NCBI RefSeq assembly: GCF_001542915.1
Contig: NZ_LNNH01000018.1
Span: forward strand, 24,933-88,932
DNA from: Peribacillus simplex
GTDB taxonomy: Bacteria; Bacillota; Bacilli; Bacillales; DSM-1321
Direction: 5' to 3'
Length of the DNA stretch: 64,000 bases
Under the pieces are notes generated by a model. That model was given only the letters and a program-made list of their open reading frames with translations, was not told where the DNA came from and did not search any database. A program made the translations under genes and the position numbers. Below are positions 25,909 to 36,800 of this stretch, piece by piece (positions within the stretch are counted from its first letter, which is position 1; each line of letters starts with the position of its first letter).

Positions 25909-26310
25909 ATGAAAACGGCTATAGGCAACATATAAGAACGATTATAGCGATTGAAATATGTACAAGAGGTGAAGTCGTCCTAGCACCGGGTGGTTCCGAT
26001 ACCGATAGATTGCCTCGTGTGTGAAAGAATTCGATGCAGCAGTTCCATACCGTTATAGGGACTCCGCTTCTCCTGGATTAGAAATAAGTGAAGGCACTAA
26101 ATCCACATAATCTAAATCGTGGCAAGGTCATCCTAAGAAAATATTGATAGCGCTTTCCTAATGGGGTTGGCTGTTCGTAGTAGGTGATGACTTATTATCA
26201 TTTTCACCAAGCTGGCTAATGAATGAGATAGGAAAAAGTGTCAGGGTACATGGACGTGACCGAAGGGTGCTCTGGCGGCTACTTTCCTGTCGAAGGATTA
26301 AGATATAGGA
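25909..26310 (+). pseudogene. Decayed gene, possibly neutral/alkaline ceramidase-like
   Basis: A good ribosome site (AGAAGGAG) precedes ATG at 25909, but the frame stops after MKTAIGNI. Further fragments in shifting frames read FDAAVPYRYRDSASPGLE, SWQGHPKKILIALS, DDLLSFSPSWLMNEIGKSVR and EGCSGGYFPVEGLRYR. The MKTAIG start and a GGYFPVEGLRY end recall neutral/alkaline ceramidase-like N-terminal domains (MKxGxA...; GYIPT...GGYE), a weak, motif-level likeness. A cre-like sequence with two mismatches lies at 26145-26158. The remnant overlaps the leader of the mannosidase operon, so it was probably once its first gene. Confidence 0.3.
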
Positions 26311-26320
26311 GGGAAACAAG

Positions 26321-29038
26321 ATGGAATGTAAGACTACTGCGCATATTATTTCTCATTCCCATTGGGATCGGGAATGGTATATGCCTTTTGAAAAGCATCG
26401 CTACCACTTAGTGAAATTAATGGATACACTTATCGATCTATTTGAAAAGGGGGAAGATTTCAAGAGCTTTCACTTGGATGGACAGATGATTATCTTGGAT
26501 GATTATTTCCAAATTCGTCCTGACAAAAAGGAATGGATTAAGAAGCTCATACAAGAACAAAAGCTTCATATCGGTCCGTGGTATGTGTTACAGGATGCCT
26601 TTTTAACAAGCTCGGAAGCGAATGTCAGGAATATGTTATATGGATTGCAAGCGGCAAAGGAATACGGTGCTGTGTCAAAGGTAGGCTACTTCCCGGATAC
26701 ATTCGGCATTTACGGGCAAGCGCCTCAAATGCTTCAGCAAGCTAATATCAATACTGCCGCGTTTGGGAGAGGTGTAAAGCCGACCGGATTCAATAATATG
26801 GTGAGCGATGCGAAATCATTTGAATCTCCTTTTTCAGAACTTAAGTGGGAGTCGCCGGATGGTTCGGCGGTGCTTGGTGTGTTGTTTGCGAATTGGTATT
26901 CAAACGGCAATGAAGTACCAGTGGAAAGAGAGACTGCGAGAAAGTATTGGGAAACAAAACTAGCGGATGCCAAGAAATATTCTTCAACAGCAAATCTTCT
27001 TTTCATGAATGGTTGTGATCATCAGCCAATTCAAGTGGATGTAGGAGAAGCAATCAAGGTGGCTGAAGAACTTTTTCCGGATATCACGTTTGTACACTCC
27101 AATTTTGATGATTATATGGAAGCGCTGCAGAAAGCATTACCAGAACAGCTCCAGACGATTACGGGAGAACTGCGGAATCAACGTACAGATGGGTGGTCCA
27201 CTCTTGTAAATACAGCCTCCGCCCGTATCTATTTAAAGCAGATGAATCAAGAGTGTCAAACGCTTTTAGAAAAAGTGGCTGAGCCGCTATCCGTTTTTTC
27301 ATTCATCCTTGGTCATGAATATCCACGTGATTATTTGCGATATGCGTGGAAAACTTTGATGGAAAACCATCCCCATGACAGTATTTGCGGTTGTAGTGTA
27401 GATGAAGTGCATCGAGAAATGGTAACTCGCTTTGAGAAGGTTCAGCAGGTTGCATCATCCATTGTCGAGGATAAGGCCAATGAAGTTGTATCTCATATTT
27501 CAACGAAACATAGTCTTGTTGATGAGGACATGATTCCAGTTGTTGTTTTTAACACATCAGGAAATCGACGAGATGTGGTTATCGAAAAGGAAATTGAATT
27601 AGAAAAAGTCTATTTTTCAGATATGCCTTTTTCAGAGATTCCAGCTTTCCTTGGTTCGAAGGATTTGCCTGATATTAATTTGGTTGATAAAAGCGGCAAG
27701 ATACTTGCTTGTAAAACAAAGGACCTTGGGACCCGGTTTGGATATGAGTTACCAGGAGATGGCTTCCGGCGTCCTTATTATGCAAGAATCATCAAATTAA
27801 CATTCCTGGCTCAATCTCTTCCGGGTTATGGATATCAAACATATTATCTCAAACCGGCCAAGGGAACCAAGTTGAATGAACAGCCACCGATCAATCCATG
27901 TGTTCGTGAATTGGAGAATGAATTTGTTCATTTGTTTGTTCATGAAAATGGTTCGTATACATTGACTGACAAGCAGACTGGGAAAGTATTTAAAAATCTC
28001 GGAATTTATGAAAATAGCGGGGACATTGGAAATGAATATATGTTCAGGAAGCCAAATGGTGAAGTTCCACTTACAACGAAAGATTTGAAAGCGGAGATAC
28101 GAGTCGTAGAAGACCATCCAGTACGTACAGTTATGGAACTTGTTCATGAGTGGGAGATTCCAAAAGAGGCCGATGAATCGTTTCAACGAGAAAAGGCACT
28201 ATTGGTTTGGCATAAGGACCGGCTGTCAGGCAGATCTTCCGAAAATGTAACCATTCGCTTAACTACTCGAATTCAGTTAGATGAAAAAGCGAAGGGACCT
28301 TCAGTTAAGGTGACAATTGAAAATCAAGCAAAGGATCATCGTCTGCGTGTTCTTTTTCCAACTAATCTACATACGAATGAGCACTATGCAGACAGTATTT
28401 TTGAAGTGGCCAAACGTCCTAATATACCGGAAAGGGAGTGGGACAATCCTAGTTTTGATCATCATCAACAGGCATTTGTAAGTGTAACGGATGGGAAACA
28501 TGGGATGACAATTGCGAATAAAGGATTACATGAGTATGAAATCCTTGAGGAGCAACAAACAATAGCCGTTACGATTCTCCGTTCCACTTCTGAGTTAGGG
28601 GATTGGGGTCTTTTCCCGACACCAGAAGCTCAGTGCATTGGAACATATCAAGCAGAATGGATGGTCATCCCTCACCAAGATACAGTCGTTGAGTCAGAAG
28701 TATTCAAAGCGGCGTATGACTTCCAAGTGCCTGTGATTGCTGTACAAACAGATATCCATGAAGGGGCACTTCCAACCGAAAAGGAATTTTTTACTTGGGA
28801 AGGTAAATCATTAGCCATCTCTTCTATCAAGTTAGCGGAGGAAAGAGATGATGTAATTGCCCGATGGTTCAATACTTCTGAAGAAGCAACAATGGTAAAT
28901 GCTCAACCATCGCAAGGAATAAATGGCTATAAAAGTACTATCGTTGAGAATGTGAAAGAACCTTTTGGCAATACGGAAATTCAAGAAAAAGTAAAACCGT
29001 TTGAAATCATAAGCCTTGGTTGGCAAGTGAAGGAGTGA
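26321..29038 (+). CDS. GH38 alpha-mannosidase (MngB-like), cytoplasmic
   Basis: This 905-aa enzyme removes alpha-linked mannose from imported mannosyl oligosaccharides. The N-terminal domain carries the zinc site and start motif HSHWDREWY (H12, H14, D16), the nucleophile in GYFPDTFG (D126), LFMNGCDHQ (about residue 228) and the ENHPHDSICGC motif (about residue 350). The C-terminal half is the beta-sandwich region usual for GH38. There is no signal peptide. The length fits the bacterial MngB group. The ribosome site AGGAGG is well placed. It opens the N-glycan cluster, and the next gene follows after 5 bp, so the two are translationally close. Confidence 0.92.
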   Translation: MECKTTAHIISHSHWDREWYMPFEKHRYHLVKLMDTLIDLFEKGEDFKSFHLDGQMIILDDYFQIRPDKKEWIKKLIQEQKLHIGPWYVLQDAFLTSSEANVRNMLYGLQAAKEYGAVSKVGYFPDTFGIYGQAPQMLQQANINTAAFGRGVKPTGFNNMVSDAKSFESPFSELKWESPDGSAVLGVLFANWYSNGNEVPVERETARKYWETKLADAKKYSSTANLLFMNGCDHQPIQVDVGEAIKVAEELFPDITFVHSNFDDYMEALQKALPEQLQTITGELRNQRTDGWSTLVNTASARIYLKQMNQECQTLLEKVAEPLSVFSFILGHEYPRDYLRYAWKTLMENHPHDSICGCSVDEVHREMVTRFEKVQQVASSIVEDKANEVVSHISTKHSLVDEDMIPVVVFNTSGNRRDVVIEKEIELEKVYFSDMPFSEIPAFLGSKDLPDINLVDKSGKILACKTKDLGTRFGYELPGDGFRRPYYARIIKLTFLAQSLPGYGYQTYYLKPAKGTKLNEQPPINPCVRELENEFVHLFVHENGSYTLTDKQTGKVFKNLGIYENSGDIGNEYMFRKPNGEVPLTTKDLKAEIRVVEDHPVRTVMELVHEWEIPKEADESFQREKALLVWHKDRLSGRSSENVTIRLTTRIQLDEKAKGPSVKVTIENQAKDHRLRVLFPTNLHTNEHYADSIFEVAKRPNIPEREWDNPSFDHHQQAFVSVTDGKHGMTIANKGLHEYEILEEQQTIAVTILRSTSELGDWGLFPTPEAQCIGTYQAEWMVIPHQDTVVESEVFKAAYDFQVPVIAVQTDIHEGALPTEKEFFTWEGKSLAISSIKLAEERDDVIARWFNTSEEATMVNAQPSQGINGYKSTIVENVKEPFGNTEIQEKVKPFEIISLGWQVKE

Positions 29039-29043
29039 AGGTA

Positions 29044-30372
29044 ATGGAAACTGAGAAAACGATCCCGCAATCACTATCTTATTTCATCGAAAAGGTGAAG
29101 GAGAATTTCCCTGAAGATAAAAAGCTTCAGGAAATGTTTGAACGATGTTTTGTTAATACGTATGAAACGACACTAAAGCCGCAAGAAGATGGAACAACAT
29201 TTGTCATTACAGGTGATATACCAGCTATGTGGTTAAGAGATTCAGCAGCCCAAGTGCGTCCATATTTACTGGCTGCCGAGAAGGACGATGAAATGGCGAA
29301 ATTAATTGAAGGTGTGGTTCGTCGCCAAATGAACTATATCGTTCATGACCCATACGCAAATGCATTCAATGAAGCCGCTAATGGAAAAGGCCATCAAGAT
29401 GATAAAACGGAAATGTCCCCAATGACATGGGAACGTAAATATGAAATTGACTCACTCTGCTACCCGATTCAGCTTTCTTATCTTTTGTGGAAATCCACTG
29501 GGGAAACGGCCTGCTTTGATGACATCTTTGTACAAGCATTGAACAAGATTTTGCACGTCTGGAAAGTGGAACAAAATCATGAGGATGAATCACCATATAG
29601 CTTCGAAAGAATGGATGTAAGGCAATCAGATACTTTGCACCGGGATGGGAAGGGATCTAAAACTGTGAGAACGGGAATGACCTGGAGCGGATTTAGACCA
29701 AGTGATGATGCTTGTTTATATGGTTATTTGGTACCTGCAAATATGTTTGCCGTAGTAGTGCTAGGGTATGCCTCAGAGATTTGTAGAGAAGTTTTAAAGG
29801 ATGAAGGTCTTGCGAAGCAATGTGAGCAATTAGCTTCTGAGATAAAAGCGGGAATAGAAGAACATGCAGTGTTAGAACATCCGATTCATGGAGATTTATA
29901 TGTCTATGAAACGGATGGAATGGGAAGATATCATCTTATGGATGATGCGAACATCCCCAGTTTACTAGCTGCTCCATATCTGGGCTGGTGCCAATTTGAT
30001 GATACAACCTATCAGAATACTCGACGCTTCTTATTAAGTAGGGATAATCCTTACTTTTATGAAGGAAAAGCGGCCCATGGAATTGGTAGTCCGCACACAC
30101 CCGATCATTATATATGGCATATTGCATTGGCAATGGAGGGGATGACATCTACAGATGTTTCGGATAAAAAGAGGATTTTGGAAGCGATGAAGCAATCGGA
30201 TGGCGGAACTGGATTTATGCATGAAGGCTTCAATGCAGACCAACCAGAAGAATTTACGAGAGAGTGGTTCTCCTGGGCAAATTCGATGTTCAGTGAATTT
30301 GTATTAAGCTTATGCGGTTTTGCAGTCAAGGGCAGCCCGCTCCATAAAAAGCTACAAGAAAACAATATCTGA
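29044..30372 (+). CDS. GH125 exo-alpha-1,6-mannosidase
   Basis: The 443-aa product matches glycoside hydrolase family 125 (formerly DUF1237), inverting enzymes that remove alpha-1,6-mannose from N-glycan cores. Typical segments are GDIPAMWLRDSAAQVRPYL, YKFERKYEIDSLCYPIQL-like text (WERKYEIDSLCYPIQLSYL), GMTWSGFRPSDDACLYGYLV, DDANIPSLLAAPYLGW, and HGIGSPHTPDHYIWHIALAM. GH125 and GH38 act together in Streptococcus pneumoniae on N-glycans. I chose ATG at 29044 after GGAGTGAAGG, just past the GH38 stop at 29038; an earlier in-frame ATG at 29020 overlaps the mannosidase. There is no signal peptide. Confidence 0.92.
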   Translation: METEKTIPQSLSYFIEKVKENFPEDKKLQEMFERCFVNTYETTLKPQEDGTTFVITGDIPAMWLRDSAAQVRPYLLAAEKDDEMAKLIEGVVRRQMNYIVHDPYANAFNEAANGKGHQDDKTEMSPMTWERKYEIDSLCYPIQLSYLLWKSTGETACFDDIFVQALNKILHVWKVEQNHEDESPYSFERMDVRQSDTLHRDGKGSKTVRTGMTWSGFRPSDDACLYGYLVPANMFAVVVLGYASEICREVLKDEGLAKQCEQLASEIKAGIEEHAVLEHPIHGDLYVYETDGMGRYHLMDDANIPSLLAAPYLGWCQFDDTTYQNTRRFLLSRDNPYFYEGKAAHGIGSPHTPDHYIWHIALAMEGMTSTDVSDKKRILEAMKQSDGGTGFMHEGFNADQPEEFTREWFSWANSMFSEFVLSLCGFAVKGSPLHKKLQENNI

Positions 30373-30444
30373 TTCAAGGCACAGTACCGCATCTTGGTTG
30401 TTACAGAGGATGAATAAAATGATCTTACTGACAGGAGTGGGGAT

Positions 30445-33105
30445 TTGTTGAAGATAAGATTTGGACTCGTCACTGCGTTCTTCGGTTTGCTTTTAGTTTG
30501 TATACTTCCTATTACGGGGTTTGCAAAACAGCCGGAATCATCTTATTGGTATCCTGAGACATTATTAGCCTGGAGTCCGGAAAATGACCCGGATGCTGTA
30601 TATAACAAAAGCACCGTTCCATTAGCTGATAGAGAGGTTGTTTTCAATGTGAATGAAACAGCTCAGTCAGAAGCTAAATTGGTTGCATTATCGGCATTAA
30701 ACCCCAACACAAGCGGGGTGCCCTCTCAAGGCGGAAATGAATTTTTTGCGAATACATTTAGCTACTGGCAGTATGTTGATTTAATGGTGTATTGGGCGGG
30801 TTCTGCCGGAGAAGGAATCATTACTCCTCCAAGCGCTGATGTGATCGATGCCTCCCATAAGAATGGCGTTCCAATCTTAGGCACGATTTTCTTTCCTCCG
30901 ATAACGTACGGAGGACAAGCGAAGTGGGTAGAACAAATGCTTGCACAGCGGGAAGATGGGTCATTTCCTGCTGCTGATAAACTTTTAGAGGCAGCTGAAT
31001 ATTACGGATTCGACGGCTGGTTCGTCAATCAAGAAACAGCAGGTGGGAATAATGAAACTGCACAAAAAACCAAAAAGTTTTTAAAATATCTTCAAAATAA
31101 TAAGCAAGAAGACATGCACATTATGTGGTATGACTCAATGGTGGAAGACGGATCAATCAACTGGCAAAATCACTTAACAGATCGTAATAAGATGTTCTTG
31201 CAAGATGATAAGGACAGAATATCCGACAGTATGTTTTTGAACTTCTGGTGGACGAATCAACAATCCTCCCATGATAAGGCATTGGAAATGGGTAGAAACC
31301 CTTATGACCTATATACCGGCATTGATGTAGAAGCCAATGGAACGAAGACAAACATTCCTTGGAATGGGATTTTTCCAGAAGGGCAAAAACCTTTGACTTC
31401 ATTAGGGGTTTATCGTCCAGACTGGGCTTTTAAAACAACTGAAACAATGGAAGCGTTCTATCAGAAAGAACAAGAATTCTGGACTGGAAAAGCTGGGGAT
31501 CCTCGCAAGACTGGTGATAATGGAAACTGGAAAGGAATGGCTCATTATTTTACAGCAAAAACGGTGATTCAAGAGCTTCCTTTTGTCACTCATTTTAATA
31601 CAGGTAGTGGGAAATTCTTTGCCGTGGCTGGTCCAGCACAAAGGATGGAAGAATGGAATAATCGCAGTTTACAAGATGTTTTACCAACATGGCGCTGGCT
31701 AAAGGATAGCAAAGGGGAGCCTCTAAAGGTTGATTTTGATTGGGATACAGCATTTTTTGGTGGCAGCTCTTTGAAGGTTTCGGGTAACCTAACGAAAAAA
31801 AATGCGACACATGTGAAGCTTTATAAAACGAATCTACCCATTGAAAAGGATACGGAGGTCTCTGTAACTTACAAAACGGGTGTGAAAAAGCCTAATATGA
31901 AGCTTGGTGTAAGCTTTGTGGATCAGCCTGATGATTTTGTGTTTTTTGATGTGAAGAAAAAGAGCCGAAATCAATGGGTGAAGGAAACATTTAAATTAAA
32001 CAAATACAAGGGGAAAAAAATCGCAACCATCTCTCTATTCTTCGAGAGTGATGAAGCAATAAAAGACTATCAAATCAACATCGGGGAAATTAAAGTTACA
32101 AACAAACATAACGCTAAAGAGGTCCCGGCAAAGCCGACGAAAGCTAAGGTGAAAAATGCAACTTTCCCGAAGGGGCTATATGCTGATTTAGATGTATCAT
32201 GGGAGTCAGTGAAAGGTGATATTCAGCATTATGAAATATATCGTGACCTTCCTAATGGCAAAAAAGAATTTATCGGAGCAGTTCCAAATGATGCATACTA
32301 CCTTTCGAATCTACGGAGAAGTGGTAAGGAAACAGCAACTACCCTGGAAATCGTAGCTGTAACGACTGATTTTGTTCGGGGCAAGGCTGCGAAGGTAATG
32401 TTTAAATGGCCTGCATACCCAAAACCAGAGGCAGACTTTAGCGTAAGTCAAACGGTTGCAGCACCAGGTGAAGAAATTCAATTTTTCAACCATTCATCTG
32501 AAGCGACAGAAGAAGTTGAATGGCGGATTGAAGGTGGTACACCTTTAGAAAGTGAAGAGAATAATCCTGTTGTAAGGTATGAAGAAGAAGGCGTGTACTC
32601 CGTTACTCTAACCGCTAAAAATAGCGAAGGAGAAGATGTCCTTACAAAAGAAGGCTTTATTACAATTTCAAAGGATGCAAAAAACATTACTAACGTTGCA
32701 CTGAACAAAACGGCAACTGCTAGTGGGCAATGCGACCCCTCTGAAGGGCCAAAGTACGCGATTGATGGAATCGTGACGAGTAATAGTAAATGGTGTGCAA
32801 TTGGTGCAAATCATTGGCTGGAAGTCGATTTCGGTGAGGCGTTACATCTATCAAAGTTTGTTGTCAAACATGCTGAGGCAGGTGGGGAGCCAGCAGCCTT
32901 CAATACGAGGGCATTCACGATCGAGGTGAGTCTTGATGGTGAAAAATGGACGAACGCAGTAACTGTCACAAATAATGCAGATGATATCTCGGAACATGCC
33001 ATTACAACGACAGAAGCTCGCTATATCCGCCTTTCAGTCCAACAGCCAACACAAGGTGGAGATCAAGCAATTAGAATATATGAAGTCGAGGCATATGGAT
33101 ATTAA
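30445..33105 (+). CDS. Secreted GH85 endo-beta-N-acetylglucosaminidase with PKD and F5/8-type C domains
   Basis: This 886-aa enzyme cuts between the two GlcNAc residues of N-glycans, releasing the oligosaccharide from glycoproteins. The signal peptide spans about residues 1-27 (LLVCILPITGFA). The GH85 barrel (about 45-390) has GFDGWFVNQET with the catalytic pair N195 and E197, and FLNFWWTNQQSS. A beta-sandwich (about 430-560) and an Fn3-like segment (about 565-655) follow, then a PKD domain (PEADFSVSQTVAAPGEEIQF, about 660-745) and a C-terminal F5/8 type C domain (NKTATASGQCDPSEG...HWLEVDFG, about 750-886) for glycan or surface binding. The start is TTG (30445 or 30448) after AGGAGTGGGG. No LPxTG anchor is present, so it is released or bound through its lectin-like domains. 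Confidence 0.92.
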   Translation: MLKIRFGLVTAFFGLLLVCILPITGFAKQPESSYWYPETLLAWSPENDPDAVYNKSTVPLADREVVFNVNETAQSEAKLVALSALNPNTSGVPSQGGNEFFANTFSYWQYVDLMVYWAGSAGEGIITPPSADVIDASHKNGVPILGTIFFPPITYGGQAKWVEQMLAQREDGSFPAADKLLEAAEYYGFDGWFVNQETAGGNNETAQKTKKFLKYLQNNKQEDMHIMWYDSMVEDGSINWQNHLTDRNKMFLQDDKDRISDSMFLNFWWTNQQSSHDKALEMGRNPYDLYTGIDVEANGTKTNIPWNGIFPEGQKPLTSLGVYRPDWAFKTTETMEAFYQKEQEFWTGKAGDPRKTGDNGNWKGMAHYFTAKTVIQELPFVTHFNTGSGKFFAVAGPAQRMEEWNNRSLQDVLPTWRWLKDSKGEPLKVDFDWDTAFFGGSSLKVSGNLTKKNATHVKLYKTNLPIEKDTEVSVTYKTGVKKPNMKLGVSFVDQPDDFVFFDVKKKSRNQWVKETFKLNKYKGKKIATISLFFESDEAIKDYQINIGEIKVTNKHNAKEVPAKPTKAKVKNATFPKGLYADLDVSWESVKGDIQHYEIYRDLPNGKKEFIGAVPNDAYYLSNLRRSGKETATTLEIVAVTTDFVRGKAAKVMFKWPAYPKPEADFSVSQTVAAPGEEIQFFNHSSEATEEVEWRIEGGTPLESEENNPVVRYEEEGVYSVTLTAKNSEGEDVLTKEGFITISKDAKNITNVALNKTATASGQCDPSEGPKYAIDGIVTSNSKWCAIGANHWLEVDFGEALHLSKFVVKHAEAGGEPAAFNTRAFTIEVSLDGEKWTNAVTVTNNADDISEHAITTTEARYIRLSVQQPTQGGDQAIRIYEVEAYGY

Positions 33106-33171
33106 GTAATATTGTAATCGGAAAGGGGTTTGTCCCCCTTTCCTTTTATCATATTGGTGGGAGATGAAAAA

Positions 33172-33816
33172 ATGGGGAGAATGTTACAAGAAGTAAGTGA
33201 ATGGATCGTTAGATTAGTATGGACGAATATTCTTTGGTTTGCATTTATTGTGGCTGGATTAGGGGTTTTTGGTATTATGCCGGCGACTGTTGCTTTATTT
33301 GCTGTTACACGAAAGTGGAAGATGAAGGACCTGGATGTTTCCTTATGGAAAACATTTAAAGAAACCTATAAAAAAGAGTTTATCCGTTCAAATTGTATTG
33401 GGCTGATTTATGCAGCGATCGGCTTTTTTTTATATGTCGATTTAAGAATGGCTGAAAGCATGGATGGAACGTTTTCCGTTATTCTTTATGTCTTCATCAG
33501 CTTTATCATTCTTTTATATTTGAATGCTATCGTTCATTTTTTCCCTATGTATGTCCATTATCATTACTCACTAAAGGATTACCTAAAACAATCATTCATT
33601 ATTTCTCTTATTAGTCCTGTTTCCACAATAATGATTTGTATCGGTTTGTTTTTCATAGGCTATTTGATCACGAATATGCCGGGACTTATACCATTTATAT
33701 CAGGTGTACTACCTGCCTATTGGATTATGAATGTTTGTATAAAAAGGTTTAAAACTCTAGAACAGCAGCAATCGCAAGTAAATGAACATATGAAGATCGA
33801 GCAAAGTATAAATTAA
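33172..33816 (+). CDS. DUF624 (YesL-like) membrane protein
   Basis: This roughly 214-aa protein has five or six transmembrane helices. It begins MGRMLQEVSEWIVRLVWTNI and contains FGIMPATVALFAVTRKWKM, which is the family signature. YesL-type proteins are constant companions of YesMN-type sensors and LplAB/YtcP-type ABC importers for complex carbohydrates; their exact role is unknown. ATG at 33172 has GGTGGGAG 9 nt upstream and starts at the family-typical position; the longer frame from 33130 lacks a ribosome site. Confidence 0.82.
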   Translation: MGRMLQEVSEWIVRLVWTNILWFAFIVAGLGVFGIMPATVALFAVTRKWKMKDLDVSLWKTFKETYKKEFIRSNCIGLIYAAIGFFLYVDLRMAESMDGTFSVILYVFISFIILLYLNAIVHFFPMYVHYHYSLKDYLKQSFIISLISPVSTIMICIGLFFIGYLITNMPGLIPFISGVLPAYWIMNVCIKRFKTLEQQQSQVNEHMKIEQSIN

Positions 33817-33836
33817 TAGGAAAATGGGGGATTTAT

Positions 33837-36800
33837 ATGTTTTTAGTAGAAAGAAAGCTGGAAGCAAGAATACAAGAAATGGCACAGTACCGCTATCGTG
33901 ATGGAATTGAGATTGGTCAGTTCAGCACAACTGAGGATGACGGTGCAGTAGGAGCATATCCTCCTATGGAAAAGGGGGAAGCGACATTACAACGAAGAGA
34001 CCAATGGAAGGGGCGAGATCGGTATCTTTGGCTACATGCAGCTGTTAAACTTCCAACGGAATGGGCGGATAGAAAAGTAGTCGGTTTATTTGACTTTGGA
34101 CGTACAGGCGGAGGAAATAATTCTGGTTTTGAATCATTATTATTCTTGAATGGAAATCCATACCAAGGTGTCGATTCTAACCATCAAGAAGTGTTTTTTC
34201 CATCAACCGAAATAGGAAACACAGTTCAACTAGATTTCAGACTTTGGTCTGGACTTGAAGGCGGCGGAGAGCCAAAGGAACAAATGTATACACTTGAGAT
34301 GGCCCAATTGGCTTGGTTGGACGAGGCTGTAGATGATTTATATTATACATCCCTAGCAGCTTGGCAAACAATTAAAGAACTGGGTGATGAGCGACCAGAA
34401 AAACATGCCATTATCAATGCGTTGAATCAAGCCTTCATGAAAATAAATTGGAGTAAGCCTGGTAATGAAGCATTTTTTGATAGTTGTGCGATTGCTAGGG
34501 GGGGATTAAATGAAAGTCTTAACGAAATCGAGAAACATCATCCTGTGACCATTCATTGTGTTGGTCATACACATATTGATGTTGCATGGCTATGGCGTTT
34601 GAAACATACACGTGAAAAAGCCGCTCGATCTTTTTCTACTGTTTTAAGATTAATGGAACAATATCCGGAATATTATTTTCTCCAAACACAGCCACAGTTA
34701 TATGAGTATATTAAAGAAGACTACCCAGAAATCTATGAAAATATTAAAAAGCGTGTAAAAGAGGGTCGTTGGGAAACTGAAGGTGCAATGTGGTTGGAAG
34801 CGGATTGTAATATCCCTAGCGGGGAATCACTAGTGAGACAAATCTTGTACGGGAAGGAATTCTTTAAAAGGGAATTTGAGGTCGATTGCACATATCTGTG
34901 GCTGCCAGATGTTTTTGGGTATTGCTGGGCACTTCCGCAAATTTTGAAAAAATCGGGAATCGATACATTTATGACGACTAAAATCAGCTGGAATCAGTAC
35001 AATCGTATGCCAAATGATACTTTTAAGTGGCGCGGAATCGATGGGACAGAAATCCTGACGCATTTTGTAACCACCCCTGAACCTTGGAATCCGGAAGATT
35101 CGTGGTTTTATACATATAATGGGCTGATTACCGCAAAGACTGTAAACGGTGCGTGGAATTCATACCGGAATAAGGATGTGAACCAAGATTTACTGCTTTC
35201 CTATGGGTATGGTGATGGAGGTGGAGGAGTCAATCGAGAAATGATAGAGCTTCGTCGTAGATTCGAGAATATGCCAGGACTGCCAAAAGTAAAAACGACA
35301 AAAGCAGGGGATTACTTCCAAAAGCTACACAGGAATATAGAGAATTCAAATGAGTATGTCCACACGTGGGACGGTGAATTGTACCTTGAATACCACAGGG
35401 GGACCTATACAAGTCAAGCCTATACAAAACGAATGAATCGTAAACTAGAGTTGAGCTATAGGGAGTCGGAATGGTTGTCTGTTTGGAACTCTTTACTGTC
35501 TTCATGGGCCAAATATCCTAAGAAACAGCTTGATGATGGGTGGAAGATTATTTTGCGGAATCAATTCCATGATATTATTCCTGGTTCATCCATTAAGGAA
35601 GTATACGAAGATGCAAAGGTGGAATATAAACAAGCAGAAGATATACAACTTGGAATGGATCAGAATAATTTCAAAGAGTTTATTGAACCTAAGCACGGAA
35701 CGTATACGGTCTTCAATGCAACGAGCTGGCAAGATCAACAAAGCGTAATCATCCCATATGATCAAACGAATGCTGCGGTTGGAGGATGGATATCAGGTTC
35801 AGATGAAATTCTATGTAGCCAACGAACTGAAAATGGCTGGTTAGTTGAATTAGAGGAGACCAAACAATTCGGTGCAGTAGAAATTCAATTCAAACAAGAT
35901 CGTCCGGTGGAAAATGAAACACCATTTCTTATTAAGGGAAGGGTGCTAGAAACACCTTTTTATCAAGTTGAATGGAATGACTCGCTTCAACTGACTCGTA
36001 TATTTGATAAGGAAGCTAGGCGTGAAGTACTGGCACAACAGAAAAAAGGAAACATCATTCAAATTTTTGAAGATAAACCATTGGCACATGATGCGTGGGA
36101 TATTGATTTGTTTTACCAAGAAAAAATGGAGGAGATCCGTGATGTAGTATCAAGTGAAGTTGTTGAAAATGGCCCGCTCCGTATTGTCATTCGGACGAAA
36201 TGGAAGTATCAAAGTTCTTTGGTCGAACAAGATATGATTTTCTATGCACAAAATGGACGGATTGATTTTAAAACAAAAGTGGATTGGCATGAGCAACGTA
36301 AATTAATGAAGGTAGCATTCCCAGTTGATGTTCGTTCTACCGAAGCAACATATGATATTCAATTTGGTAACGTTAAGAGACCGACACATTGGAATACGAG
36401 CTGGGATATGGCACGATTTGAAACAGTTGGACATCAGTGGGCAGACCTTTCTGAAACAGGGTACGGAGTGAGTTTATTGAATGATTGCAAATATGGATAT
36501 GACATTAAAGACCAAACGATTCGCTTATCCTTGCTAAAAGCAGCACTTCATCCTGATCCAACTGCAGATCAAGGTGAACACGAATTTACGTATTCACTGC
36601 TACCTCATCAGGGAGATTGGAGAGCTGGGCAAACAGTAAAGCAAGCATGGCTTTTGAATAATGGATTGAAAGTGGTGAAAGGAGGATTTTCCCCAGCAGA
36701 AAGCTCGTTTATGAATGTGAATAACGATCATGTTAAGATCGATGCGATAAAGAAAAAAGAGGGCGATGACGCAGTAATCATTCGCCTTCATGAGTATGAG

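Noticed and set aside
26145..26158. cre-like TGATAGCGCTTTCC upstream of the mannosidase operon
   Set aside because: Two mismatches to consensus and a location within a decayed gene; too weak to call, though CcpA control of the locus would be sensible.
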